This document shows positions 1 through 8,429 of a DNA stretch of 39,115 bases, piece after piece; the stretch's first letter is position 1; each line of letters starts with the position of its first letter. Below the pieces are notes generated by a model, which was given only the letters and a program-made list of their open reading frames with translations, had not been told where the DNA came from and ran no database searches. Position numbers and translations under genes: made by a program. The stretch comes from a virus: IMG/VR virus record IMGVR_UViG_3300049216_000628, positions 1-39,115 of that record. One strand, given 5' to 3'.

Positions 1-864
1 CTAAGCTGTTCGAGGCCGACGCATATAAGAAAGCCAAGCAGCCTGGAGATCGTCGTACTTCAACGCGTGAAGAACTTCGCGATTCGACGGATGCCTAATC
101 TCGTCAAATCGCCGCAAGATTGCCTGTTCCATACTGTATGCGTCGTAGGCGGTTTCCCAGAGCTCGTAGAGCTTCGATTGGTATCTTAGACCGCCAAGCT
201 GCGGCATTGCGGACAGATTGAATTGCCGCTGCCTCGCCTTGAAATCGAACGCCCAACCGATCTTGTACGATTCCTCCGATGCGCCTCGAATCTCCATCGC
301 GTAGGTGAAGGCGGGCGCGCGACGGAGGTGCATGATACCGACCCGCGTCGTTGTGGGCGGCGGTGCGGCTCTCCTACGCGCAGCGTCCGCGCCCTCAATC
401 CGGGCGGCGGCCCTGGTCGGAAGCAGAAGAGGGCTATCTTCTTTTGGCAGCCGCGTGACGCCAGTTGCTTCGTCCGGAGTGAGGGGGACGATGCCAAGCG
501 CGGCATCCATGTGAAATTGGCGTGAGGAGATTTGGCTGAGATACGTTAGCGGCTCCAGAAAGCGCCACGCTCTTCGGATGAGCAGCCCATACGGCCACTT
601 GTATTCACCGACATCGTTGTAGTCTCTCGGTCCCCTCGCGAGTTCGAAGTCCAGCGAGCTGACGACTTCCGTCGTTGGCTCCATCATTCCGAGGATCTTG
701 CCCCGTTCGTTCAGCAGGGTCTCCTCGCCCTGCGTTCCGACCAATATGACGAGATCGCCTGGTCGCAGCACCTTCCGCGCTTTCTCGCGCCATCCCCTCT
801 CACTAAATTGGAGGGGACCAGTTGGCGAACTGAACCCCCAAACCTTGGTCACATAGATCGTCAT
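1..864 (-). CDS. EVE/PUA-like + GIY-YIG-like (T5orf172/MUG113) protein
   Basis: A complete 287-aa protein whose stop codon is the first three bases of the window. Residues 1-110 look like an EVE/PUA-type beta barrel (KVWGF, RPGDLVILVG, GKILGMMEPT, YGLLIRRAWRF). A proline/arginine-rich linker follows. Residues from about 178 resemble the T5orf172/MUG113 branch of the GIY-YIG fold (YAMEIRGASEESYKIGWAFD, then RQRQFN and ME near the end). EVE domains are known to read modified bases and are linked to McrBC-type restriction; GIY-YIG domains are nucleases. The inferred role is a reader-nuclease or accessory protein of the restriction block at 1647-6099. It follows the 173-aa gene after 6 nt, so the two form an operon. 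Family assignment is from motif appearance; catalytic activity is not shown. Confidence 0.6.
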   Translation of the reverse strand: MTIYVTKVWGFSSPTGPLQFSERGWREKARKVLRPGDLVILVGTQGEETLLNERGKILGMMEPTTEVVSSLDFELARGPRDYNDVGEYKWPYGLLIRRAWRFLEPLTYLSQISSRQFHMDAALGIVPLTPDEATGVTRLPKEDSPLLLPTRAAARIEGADAARRRAAPPPTTTRVGIMHLRRAPAFTYAMEIRGASEESYKIGWAFDFKARQRQFNLSAMPQLGGLRYQSKLYELWETAYDAYSMEQAILRRFDEIRHPSNREVLHALKYDDLQAAWLSYMRRPRTA

Positions 865-870
865 CGGCGC

Positions 871-1392
871 TCAGATCCCGACGCAGTGAACTTCGACACC
901 GGTCGTTTCTCGCTCCAACCGCTCAATTCGACCTGAGGGGAAGCCAGGAGCATAGAAGAATGCGTAGCGGTACCGGGCCCGTGCGCCCTCAAGCTTGCGC
1001 AGATCGCGGGCCAATTTTCGATTGTTGTCTGGGCGGACCGCGGCGAAGGTTTCGGCTCCGACGACGCCCGGCTCCACGCTCATGATGTCGAGCGGGAGGG
1101 CAGCATTGGCACCCGGAGCCAGCAGAAATCCACCCGCATCGGGATGTCGGTCAAGGAGCCAGTCAGTCGCCTTCAAGGCGACGAGGTACGTGAAGGTCTG
1201 ATTGATCTGCTCGATCAAGTTCAGAGCATGACCTTCGATCGGATGAAAACCGATCTGCTCAAATTTCATTTTGCGCAACGCCTCAAACGGCGATCCAGCG
1301 GAGGAGATAGCGACAATGACTTTCGACGTCGCTTCGCCGATCGCTGCAATGTGGCTTTGAACTTGGGATCGAGATGAGATCGTCAGGATCAT
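871..1392 (-). CDS. Unknown 173-aa protein in restriction block
   Basis: The family is not recognised. The ATG is at 1390-1392 and the gene is first in a two-gene minus-strand operon with the EVE/GIY-YIG gene, divergent from the methyltransferase. It has no signal peptide or membrane segment. The order of a helix with Glu (residues about 60-80, IEQINQTFTY), PLDI, AETFAAV and a closing beta-rich RYRYAFFYAPG resembles the core of restriction-endonuclease-like folds, but the usual E-x-K is replaced by E-x-F. It could be a degenerate PD-(D/E)XK protein or something unrelated. Operon position suggests a part in the same defence locus. Confidence 0.6.
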   Translation of the reverse strand: MILTISSRSQVQSHIAAIGEATSKVIVAISSAGSPFEALRKMKFEQIGFHPIEGHALNLIEQINQTFTYLVALKATDWLLDRHPDAGGFLLAPGANAALPLDIMSVEPGVVGAETFAAVRPDNNRKLARDLRKLEGARARYRYAFFYAPGFPSGRIERLERETTGVEVHCVGI

Positions 1393-1646
1393 GCGCCCAC
1401 CCCCGACCGGGCCTGTGACTCGCCACCAATCACCGTTCCTCGTTCAATCCTATCGAATAGCGAGAAGGGCGCGACTGAAACCGCCGCACGCAATCGCGCG
1501 GCTAGCTCGTGATCAGCGAGCCCATGGGCTTGTAAGCATGCTGACGGCGAAAGTGGGTATCTCTGACCATCGTTGACTATCATTGACCACATCTGATAGC
1601 GTTTCTGCCGTCAGCCAAACTGCGTGAATCGGAGGCGTCTGTTTGC
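1393..1646. promoter_or_regulatory. Divergent intergenic region with tandem 10-bp repeats
   Basis: This 254-bp region separates the minus-strand EVE operon from the plus-strand methyltransferase, so it should hold both promoters. At 1564-1603 there are four head-to-tail imperfect 10-mers, TGACCATCGT, TGACTATCAT, TGACCACATC and TGATAGCGTT. The period matches one helical turn. TTGACT at 1573-1578 could serve as a -35 box, but no good -10 box is spaced from it. The repeats are a plausible operator for the HTH domain at the N-terminus of the methyltransferase. Confidence 0.4.
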
Positions 1647-2828
1647 ATGAGCGCAAGCTTTTTGACTCTGCAAGAGGTGGCCGACGTCCTTCGGGTGTCG
1701 ATCTCGACGGTGCGTCGAGCGGTGAAGGTTGGTACCCTCTCCGTAGCCCGCGTCGGCACGAGGGGCCAGATTCGGGTCAGTCAGCAAGCTCTTGACGGTT
1801 ATGTGGCGAGCGGTACGAACGGGCAATCCGTCATCGCGCTTGGCGGAGGACCGCGGATGCCCGCTAGTGCGCCTCAGGGCGTCTCGCCGGAGCGGGAGCA
1901 AGCGGAAGCGGTCTCCAAGATGCCGCCGGTCGCACCCGCCAAGGCCGTCCGCGAAATCACTGGAGTCGCGGCCAACGGGACCGCATGGCGTATTCTCAAC
2001 GGCGACGTCAATGCCACGCTTGAGCGGATGGAGCATGGAAGCATTGATTGCGTCGTCACTAGTCCTCCCTACTACTGGCAGCGGGACTACGAGGTGGATG
2101 GACAAATTGGTCACGAGCAGACGATAGACGGATACGTTGACGCTGTCGTTCGCGTCTTCCGGGGTATTCATCGCGTGTTGGCGGATGAGGGTACCGTCTT
2201 TCTCAATCTCGGGGACACCTACTACTCAGCGAAGGGTAAGCCGCACGGCAGAGATGACAAACACAATGGCCGGCAGATGATGCGCCGGCATCTTAGGGCC
2301 GTCGATGGGCCCGGCTTGGGCCTGCCGCGGAAGTCGTTGATTGGAATCCCATGGCGAGTAGCCCTGAAGATGCAGGCTGACGGATGGACGCTCAGAAGCG
2401 CGGTCATATGGGAACGTCCTGGAACGTTGCCTGAGCCGACCGCGCACGATCGACCGTGGAGAACGTACGAGCACGTCTTCATTTTCTCCAAGGGGCCGAG
2501 GTACTACTTCAACCGACAGGCCCTGAATGGCGACGAGGACATCTGGCAAATCATCGCTAGGCCCGAGAATCCTGGCGCTCACTTCGCTCCGTATCCGCGC
2601 GAACTTGTCGACCGATGCCTTGACGTTGGATGCAAGTCTGGGGGCGTTGTACTCGACCCCTTCGTCGGTTCGGGCACGACAATGGTTGCTGCGCTGTCGC
2701 GGAATTGCACGGCGATCGGGATCGATTTGAAGCCGGAGTATTGCGACTTCATCGTCGAGCGTATCCATCGCGAGTTCGAGGCGAGACCACTGAAAAGGGC
2801 AGTTCGTGGACTCCGTGCTCAAGCTTGA
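1647..2828 (+). CDS. HTH-fused beta-class DNA methyltransferase (N4-C or N6-A)
   Basis: A 393-aa protein. Residues 4-55 form an excisionase/MerR-type helix-turn-helix (LTLQEVADVLRVSISTVRRA). A variable linker runs to about residue 105. The methyltransferase follows, with catalytic motif IV TSPPY at 138-142 ahead of the SAM-binding motif DPFVGSGTT at 337-345, which is the beta-class order. TSPPY is usual for N4-cytosine enzymes, though N6-adenine cannot be excluded. The stop overlaps the start of the nuclease gene by 23 nt, so the two are translationally coupled. It most likely protects host sites from the adjacent nuclease. The HTH could add target recognition or let the enzyme regulate its own promoter, as in controller-type restriction systems. 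Confidence 0.85.
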   Translation: MSASFLTLQEVADVLRVSISTVRRAVKVGTLSVARVGTRGQIRVSQQALDGYVASGTNGQSVIALGGGPRMPASAPQGVSPEREQAEAVSKMPPVAPAKAVREITGVAANGTAWRILNGDVNATLERMEHGSIDCVVTSPPYYWQRDYEVDGQIGHEQTIDGYVDAVVRVFRGIHRVLADEGTVFLNLGDTYYSAKGKPHGRDDKHNGRQMMRRHLRAVDGPGLGLPRKSLIGIPWRVALKMQADGWTLRSAVIWERPGTLPEPTAHDRPWRTYEHVFIFSKGPRYYFNRQALNGDEDIWQIIARPENPGAHFAPYPRELVDRCLDVGCKSGGVVLDPFVGSGTTMVAALSRNCTAIGIDLKPEYCDFIVERIHREFEARPLKRAVRGLRAQA

Positions 2829-4338
2829 TCACAGCGTCCAAGTCCGGCTTCACCAGGACGGTCGCTCTGTCACGTTATCACCTGGCTTGAATCAGGTGGA
2901 GTTCCACGAGAGCCAGTTGCTATTCGAGATCCAGTCTTCCACCGCCGCGCGCGTCCTCTTTGATGACAAGCCGATTCCCATTGTTTGGTCTCAGGAGCAG
3001 CGTTCCGGCTACGGGCAGCTTGATCTCACAAATCAGGTGGGCTTTCACCGGTTCTCCATTCGAACGGCGACAAGCGAGCTGTCCTTCGATTTCCGCACAT
3101 CAACGGCCAAAGCAACTCATGACGAGATCGCGGCCATGGCCCGTGTGGTGGCCGGCCAAGTGTTCTCGTTTAAGCGTCAGTTCGTCTACGCGGACGCGAC
3201 AGGCCAGCTTCACGCGGTGCCGATTCCGGAGGTTGCTTTCGGATGGCTCAGGGATCGCCTCGGGGAAATCGTGAAGCTCGTGCGCGCGATCAACGATCGT
3301 CCGGCGACAGAGACTCGGCAACGGTTTATTTCATCGCACCAAGCTCGTAACGTCTCGGTACCGGAGACGTTACGCCTTCTTCGAGAAACGCCCGGCCTTC
3401 TTGAGGCCGCGCCGGACGGGCCGCTCCAGGCCGATGGGCAGCGATACTGGCCATCCACCGTCGTGGTCCGAGAGCGGAACCGAGAGCCAGCTCGTCTCGA
3501 ACACACGCAGCTCGCATACTTCTTGTCGCGCGTCGCTCGTTTGACCAACAGCTTGCGGAACGTCGTTCCGCAAGACGTACTCGAAACAATTTCACAATGG
3601 GAACTGCTGGTCCGCAGTGCGCGAGATACACGTGTCGTGAGGCGACATGATCTTCCCAATGCCTACGCCGCTTGGACACCGCTGCCAACACAACTTCAGA
3701 AGACGGACTCTCGATATCGACGAATTAGAGAACTCAACACTGAGTTCCTTCAGCAAATCGACGTAAGTGAATACTCGGAAGACGCAATCCGAGTGAATGT
3801 CCGCGACGCGTGGGAGATCTATCAGTCTTTCGCAGCCCACATGATCGGCCGAGCTTTCGGCCTCAAATATGTTTCTCGGCGGGGAGACTTGAGGGAGAGA
3901 GCAAGCGAAGGATTCTCTATGTACTCGGACGATTTCGAACTCTTCTACGATTGCCAGGTCCCACCCGGCTTTATGGCGTCGTGGCGTGAGGCTACGGCAA
4001 GGCCTGCCGGTGAGCGCCCCGACATAGTGGTCCGCCAACGCTCAACGGGGGCCGTGGCTGTTCTTGACGCAAAGTTTAGGGTGGACCGAGACGGCGCATC
4101 AGCAAAAGGTGAAGACCTGTTCGAAATGCAGGGGTACATCAATAGCTTCTCACTCAGAGCAGGTGCAGTTCTATTCCCTGGGAATTCAGAGAATCCGCGC
4201 GTCATTGACGGCAAGGGAATCCGGTTAGTCGAGATCCCGCTTCGAGCGTCGTTCTTTTCGAGCAACTTCGACGACGCGCTTGGACGCCTGCGTGGCGCTG
4301 TCGATGCCGTGCTGCTCGGGGCGGACGCCACCGCCTAA
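2806..4338 (+). CDS. DUF2357 / PD-(D/E)XK nuclease (McrC-like)
   Basis: A 510-aa protein starting at a GTG that overlaps the methyltransferase, with AAGGG upstream. The beta-rich N-terminal half fits DUF2357. The C-terminal quarter carries the PD-(D/E)XK nuclease core: P405-D406 in RPDIVV, then LDAKFR with D421 and K423, then a MQGYINSF helix. This architecture is the McrC-like component that works with McrB-type AAA+ motors, placing the cut after NTP-driven DNA translocation. The partner ATPase is the convergent gene just downstream. With the coupled methyltransferase the set resembles LlaJI-like restriction-modification systems built on McrBC parts. All three core residues are present, so an active nuclease is likely. 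Confidence 0.82.
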   Translation: MDSVLKLDHSVQVRLHQDGRSVTLSPGLNQVEFHESQLLFEIQSSTAARVLFDDKPIPIVWSQEQRSGYGQLDLTNQVGFHRFSIRTATSELSFDFRTSTAKATHDEIAAMARVVAGQVFSFKRQFVYADATGQLHAVPIPEVAFGWLRDRLGEIVKLVRAINDRPATETRQRFISSHQARNVSVPETLRLLRETPGLLEAAPDGPLQADGQRYWPSTVVVRERNREPARLEHTQLAYFLSRVARLTNSLRNVVPQDVLETISQWELLVRSARDTRVVRRHDLPNAYAAWTPLPTQLQKTDSRYRRIRELNTEFLQQIDVSEYSEDAIRVNVRDAWEIYQSFAAHMIGRAFGLKYVSRRGDLRERASEGFSMYSDDFELFYDCQVPPGFMASWREATARPAGERPDIVVRQRSTGAVAVLDAKFRVDRDGASAKGEDLFEMQGYINSFSLRAGAVLFPGNSENPRVIDGKGIRLVEIPLRASFFSSNFDDALGRLRGAVDAVLLGADATA

Positions 4339-4341
4339 CTC

Positions 4342-4375
4342 TCGACTGCGCGGCCCGAACCAAAGGCGCAGTCGA
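4342..4375. terminator. Bidirectional terminator-like inverted repeat
   Basis: Perfect 10-bp arms TCGACTGCGC (4342-4351) and GCGCAGTCGA (4366-4375) flank a 14-nt loop, in the 45-nt gap between the convergent nuclease and McrB-like ATPase genes. It ends transcripts from both sides. There is no long T run on either strand, so the termination type is inferred from position and stem strength. Confidence 0.6.
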
Positions 4376-4383
4376 AGATCATT

Positions 4384-6099
4384 TCAATAGCGGTAATAGA
4401 CCATCCCAGAGCTGGGGTCCTCCGTCCGAAGCAATTGTTGCTGCGTCGAGAGAGCTTCGTTGAACGGTGCCGCAGTCGTCCTCAACGTAGTGACATAGTC
4501 CAGCAACTCGCGTGCGATGGCGGCCGGTCCTGCCAGCTGTGGCACGACCTTCTGCGCGATTTGCCGGTCAAGGGCGACGAGCGGATCAGCCCCTGCAAGT
4601 GCTGCAAAATCGACCACATCCTGGAGCACTCCAAACGTGAGACTGGTCTGCGGGTCTTTCGCGCAGATTTGGCAAAGACGCCAAAGAATATCGATGAATG
4701 CCGCTTCGCGGACTCGCGAGCCGACATTCAGCGCCGCATCAAGATCGGCAATACGAAACCCATCGAGGACGGACCCCTGGCCTTGCTTTTGTCGAACGCG
4801 GTAGCGGTCTCGCGTCTGTTTGAGCAAATCAACGACCACTGTCGCAAAACGAGATCGGTCATCTTCCGCAACGATAGCCGCCAGCAAATTTGGCATCTCG
4901 ATAACATTGGCTCTCCGCTTTACCGGCCCACTCAGGGGGAGGCGAGTCGGCTCCTCAACGAATGAGTTGATGGTGCCCACTATAAAGGTGTCTGGCGGTA
5001 GCTCCTTGGTCCCAACCTGACCAGGCAGCTCCACAGGTGCGTCGCTCTCGACCGCGGGAAGAAGTCGAGCAAGGTAGTGGTCCACCTGCGCGATGTTCAT
5101 TTCGTCGAGTATCACCACGTAGAGGTCGCGGGGGCGGCCGGAGAGAAAGAGGCGTCGAGTCAATTCGGTGGCGGCGAGGTCGCCCGCTATCTTTTCATAT
5201 CCGAGTACATCAGACTCGCTGAAATCGGGCCCGATGCTGACGATTGTTTCGGAGACCGCGCCAGGAAACAGATCAGCGAGCGCCCCCGCGAAGGCGCGGG
5301 CAAACGCAGTCTTGCCGGTGCCAGGGCGACCGGCGAGCACCACGAAACGCTGTGTCTTCAGCGCGTAGTAGAAACTGCGGACGAAGCCGTTAGGGAGCGA
5401 GAGCAGCCTCTCGTTCGTGATGAAGTTCTCGATGAAGCTAACAAGATCCTCCTCGCTGCGCCCCGCGAGCGTCGGGCCTTCGGGGATCCCTTCGATCAGC
5501 TGAATAAACTCGTCGCGATCAGCGAGGTCGGTGAAGAAGAATTGGCTCGCGTCCTCGGCCGTTGAGGAGAAGAGCTCTTTGAACTCGCTGTCATTGATAT
5601 CGAACTCGGCGCGGAACAGCGCCTCGACCTGTTTGAGATCGTTCGGCAGCTCACGTTCGCGATACAACCATGCAGCTACGTCGAAGATCGGCAGGCGAAG
5701 CGGCGTCTCACCGTCTCGCGGGAGCAGATCGGCGAGCACTTCAACATAGTTTGGAGTAAATGCCCAGGTATCGCGACTAGGGTGCTGGAGGGCGTCCTTG
5801 AAGTTGTCGGTGGTGCGAGCCCGCTGCAGTGTGCCACCCGAATACTTTGGATTCTTCCAGGATCCCGACTGCGCGTCCGCACGGCCGAATGGGACAAAGA
5901 AAGGCTTGTCTGGCGGCGCGCCCGGCGGGGAGTAGTAGGTCGATAGAATCTCATTCTCCTGCTGCGACCCCCACGGTAGGGCTTCCCCAACCTTCAATCC
6001 GGACTTCTTCATCGACAAGAATGTGATGCCGAAGAATGCATGAAAACGCTGGAGGCTTTTGACGGCTGAAGCGATTCGCCCGAGGGCCACGTAAGGCAT
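4384..6099 (-). CDS. McrB-like AAA+ ATPase
   Basis: A 571-aa protein. An N-terminal region of about 230 residues of unknown fold is followed by an AAA+ module: Walker A GRPGTGKT (257-264), Walker B VVILDEMN (328-335) and sensor 1 GTINSF (375-380). The DEMN...YLARLLPAVE pattern is typical of McrB-like motors paired with DUF2357 nucleases. Canonical McrB GTPases have an NTADR signature after sensor 1; here the segment is NSFVEEP, so ATP rather than GTP is the likely fuel. It is convergent with its presumed nuclease partner instead of upstream of it in one operon, so the two subunits need separate promoters. The promoter should lie in 6100-6200. It is more A/T-rich than the phage genes to the right. 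Confidence 0.82.
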   Translation of the reverse strand: MPYVALGRIASAVKSLQRFHAFFGITFLSMKKSGLKVGEALPWGSQQENEILSTYYSPPGAPPDKPFFVPFGRADAQSGSWKNPKYSGGTLQRARTTDNFKDALQHPSRDTWAFTPNYVEVLADLLPRDGETPLRLPIFDVAAWLYRERELPNDLKQVEALFRAEFDINDSEFKELFSSTAEDASQFFFTDLADRDEFIQLIEGIPEGPTLAGRSEEDLVSFIENFITNERLLSLPNGFVRSFYYALKTQRFVVLAGRPGTGKTAFARAFAGALADLFPGAVSETIVSIGPDFSESDVLGYEKIAGDLAATELTRRLFLSGRPRDLYVVILDEMNIAQVDHYLARLLPAVESDAPVELPGQVGTKELPPDTFIVGTINSFVEEPTRLPLSGPVKRRANVIEMPNLLAAIVAEDDRSRFATVVVDLLKQTRDRYRVRQKQGQGSVLDGFRIADLDAALNVGSRVREAAFIDILWRLCQICAKDPQTSLTFGVLQDVVDFAALAGADPLVALDRQIAQKVVPQLAGPAAIARELLDYVTTLRTTAAPFNEALSTQQQLLRTEDPSSGMVYYRY

Positions 6100-6277
6100 T
6101 TCTCTCTCGCGCTGGTTGGCTCGGGACGAGTGTGATTGCAGAGCGAGTTCAACTTATCGGGTTCTTCCGGCTCACGACAGGGGCGGAGCGATTTGCGCCA
6201 AAGGCTTCATGCTCGATGGTGGGGCCAAGCGCGTCGGCCATTAGGGCTGATAGGCCGGCAAACTCAAGCTTCGAGCT
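6100..6277. other. Intergenic gap between defence block and recombinase cassette
   Basis: 178 bp between the McrB-like start and the stop of the recombinase-associated gene. It should contain the McrB-like promoter. A small hairpin AAGCT-TCG-AGCTT at 6266-6278 lies at the end of the recombinase operon and may help terminate it. Serine-integrase att sites often lie beside the recombinase, so this is the most natural place for a prophage end, but no core can be named without the other end. Confidence 0.3.
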
Positions 6278-6682
6278 TCAGCACGTGAGGTATTCCCGCT
6301 GTCTGTGCCACTCGGGGGCGAACGGCTTCAACAAAGTGTCGAGCTGGAGAGTCACGACCTGCCGGCCGTCCAGAATCGCCTCAACGATGTCAGGTGCGAG
6401 GAGCGTCAGGCGCAGAATCCGGCACAGGTAGGAGTCGTTGATCCGCTCCGCCCCTGCCAGATCTGCTACAGAAGCGTATTGCCCGCTTTCGATGAGCCGC
6501 TTCCAGCGGTGGGCGCGTGCGAGGGCTTTCGCCATGGCACTATCCACCCGGTCCTGACTCCGCGCGTAGTTCGCTCCCTCTGGCGAAACGACCAACTTCC
6601 GTCCTCCGTGCTTCCGTAGGGCAAACGATACGCGGACGGTCACGGTCCGGCCGTCCTTAGTGGGAGGCGCGGCGCGACTCAT
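6278..6682 (-). CDS. Recombinase-associated small HTH-like protein
   Basis: A 134-aa protein, last gene of the recombinase cassette. Its ATG overlaps the recombinase stop as ATGA. The middle (ASVADLAGAERINDSYLCRILRL) resembles a ParB/KorB-type helix-turn-helix, so DNA binding is plausible. Proteins of this kind repeatedly follow DUF2924-linked serine recombinases in alphaproteobacterial mobile elements; their function is unknown. An accessory or directionality role for the recombinase is an inference from position alone. Confidence 0.7.
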   Translation of the reverse strand: MSRAAPPTKDGRTVTVRVSFALRKHGGRKLVVSPEGANYARSQDRVDSAMAKALARAHRWKRLIESGQYASVADLAGAERINDSYLCRILRLTLLAPDIVEAILDGRQVVTLQLDTLLKPFAPEWHRQREYLTC

Positions 6683-7986
6683 GCCGCTCTCCGCGCAACA
6701 TCGGAAATATCCCGGACCATATTGACGAGCCCGTCGACACGAAGTCGGAGATCGACGCCGCCGACGTCGACGTCAATTCGCTCGACCAGCAATTGGACGA
6801 TGCGAGCCTGCTCTGCAGGGAAGAGCTCATCCCAAAGAGGATCGAGCTGCTCCAGGGCCTCGCGCACTTCGCCTTCCGTGAGATCGTGGACGTTCGCCCG
6901 AGCCGCCCGCCACGTCTGAATGATTATCTCCGGTGACCTGAGGAGTGCCCGAATCTGATCAACCACGGCCGCCTCGATCTCAGCCGCGGGAAGCCGGCCG
7001 ATTGCGGAAGCGTCGGCACCGCCTTTGATCACGGTCTGACTCACGTAGTAGCGGTAAAGCTTAGGGCCACGCCGCGTGTGGGTCGGCGACATGGCCCGGC
7101 CGTCCGGACCAAAGATGAGCCCCTTAAGGAGAGCGGGCGTCTGCGCCCGCGTTCGTCCGGCACGCACTTTCGGGCTCTCAGCGAGAACCGCCTGAACCTT
7201 TTCCCAGAGCGGCTTGGGGATGATCGCCTCGTGTTCGCCGGGATAGGCCGTGCCCTTGTGGACGGCGTCACCGACGTAGACACGGTTGTGGAGGAGCTTG
7301 TAGATGCGGCCCTTGTCGAGCTTCTGACCGTATTTGTTGACGAAGCCCTTGGCGGCCAGTTCACGGACAACGGTGAGAGTCGAGCGGCACTTGGCGAAGC
7401 GATCGAAGATGCGGCGGACCGCCGCCGCCTCCGTCTCGTTGACGACGAGCTTCCGGTCCTTGATGTCGTAGCCGAGCGGCGCCCAGCCCCCCATCCACAT
7501 GCCCTTCTTGCGGGAAGCGGCGAACTTGTCCCGGATACGCTCCCCGATGACCTCGCGCTCGAACTGCGCGAAGGAGAGTAGGATGTTGAGCGTGAGCCGT
7601 CCCATGGAGGTCGTGGTGTTGAACGACTGGGTGACGCTGACGAAGGTGACGCCCTTCCGGTCGAAGACCTCAACCAGCTTCGCGAAGTCCATCAACGAGC
7701 GGCTGAGGCGGTCGATCTTGTAGACGACGATGACGTCGACGCGGCCGGCTTCGATGTCGGCGAGGAGCCGCCGAAGGGCCGGCCGTTCCAATGTGCCCCC
7801 GGAGAAGCCGCCGTCATCATAGCCGTCCGGCACCAGCACCCAGCCTTCGGGCTTCTGGCTAGCAACATAGGCCTCGCAAGACTCGCGCTGGGCGTCGAGG
7901 CTGTTGAACTCCATGTCGAGGCCCTCCTCGCTCGACTTCCGGGTATAGACGGCGCAGCGGAGCTTGCGGACGATCGGCTTCTTCAT
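6679..7986 (-). CDS. Large serine recombinase (phage integrase)
   Basis: A 435-aa protein from the ATG at 7984-7986. This start gives an ATGA overlap with the upstream DUF2924 stop and a protein beginning just before the resolvase domain; an in-frame start upstream would run into DUF2924. The resolvase domain has YTRKSSEEG with catalytic Ser18, the DGGFSGGTLERP and YKIDRLSRS motifs, and the FERE-IGERIRDK helix. A recombinase domain (GWAPLGYDI) and a C-terminal segment follow. It is rather short for the large serine family and has no obvious zinc-ribbon cysteines. The role is site-specific integration and excision, without a need for host IHF. It marks the left part of the prophage. Confidence 0.93.
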   Translation of the reverse strand: MKKPIVRKLRCAVYTRKSSEEGLDMEFNSLDAQRESCEAYVASQKPEGWVLVPDGYDDGGFSGGTLERPALRRLLADIEAGRVDVIVVYKIDRLSRSLMDFAKLVEVFDRKGVTFVSVTQSFNTTTSMGRLTLNILLSFAQFEREVIGERIRDKFAASRKKGMWMGGWAPLGYDIKDRKLVVNETEAAAVRRIFDRFAKCRSTLTVVRELAAKGFVNKYGQKLDKGRIYKLLHNRVYVGDAVHKGTAYPGEHEAIIPKPLWEKVQAVLAESPKVRAGRTRAQTPALLKGLIFGPDGRAMSPTHTRRGPKLYRYYVSQTVIKGGADASAIGRLPAAEIEAAVVDQIRALLRSPEIIIQTWRAARANVHDLTEGEVREALEQLDPLWDELFPAEQARIVQLLVERIDVDVGGVDLRLRVDGLVNMVRDISDVARRAA

Positions 7987-8429
7987 GGCCGGCCTCGCTG
8001 ATTCTTGAGGCCGAAGAAGACCCAGCCGTTCCACCGCGTGCCGGTAATGGCGCGCGCCACCGCGGACAGCGATTTGTAGGGCCGTCCCTGATACTCGTAG
8101 TCATGGTCGCGGACGGTCACGCAGTGCTCGACACCCTGCCACTCGCGAATGAGACGCGTGCCGCTGATCGGCTTTTCCTCGGTGCGCGTGCGACGGAGAA
8201 CGACGTCCCCGCCGTCGATCTGCCGGGCGAGTGCTTCGAGACGTTCAATGGTCTCGGGCTTCAGCCCGCCATAGGCGAGTTCCTGGATGCGGTAGGCGAG
8301 GCGGCTTTCGAGGAAACGGCGATTGTAGGGTGGCGGCTCCGTCTCGAAGAGGTCCCGCCACTGCCGCTTCAGGTCCGGCGTGGGCGTGGTCTTCAGCGCC
8401 GCTAATCGGGCAAGAACAGTATCGGTCAC
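7983..8429 (-). CDS. DUF2924 protein
   Basis: A 148-aa protein starting at GTG 8427-8429, which overlaps the stop of the upstream small gene as GTGA. The family signature is clear: FLESRLAYRIQELAYGGL near residue 45 and YEYQGRPYKSLSAVARAITG with NGWVFFGL at the C-terminus. DUF2924 proteins almost always precede a serine recombinase in Alphaproteobacteria. The biochemical role is unknown. The strict linkage and the start/stop overlaps suggest equimolar production and a shared function, perhaps DNA binding at the att site. Confidence 0.88.
   Translation of the reverse strand: MTDTVLARLAALKTTPTPDLKRQWRDLFETEPPPYNRRFLESRLAYRIQELAYGGLKPETIERLEALARQIDGGDVVLRRTRTEEKPISGTRLIREWQGVEHCVTVRDHDYEYQGRPYKSLSAVARAITGTRWNGWVFFGLKNQRGRP

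Noticed and set aside
1389-1592. 67-aa minus-strand frame overlapping the start of the 173-aa gene as ATGA
   Set aside because: The overlap is suggestive, but the product has no recognisable features and its 5' end lies in the tandem promoter repeats; more likely untranslated.
6149-6241. Minus-strand 30-aa frame after the recombinase cassette, in frame with the upstream gene past its stop
   Set aside because: Could be a read-through or eroded C-terminus, but the upstream protein already looks full length and no ribosome site is present.
6100-6277. Prophage attachment site
   Set aside because: Plausible location beside the serine recombinase, but the right end is outside the window so no matching core could be shown.
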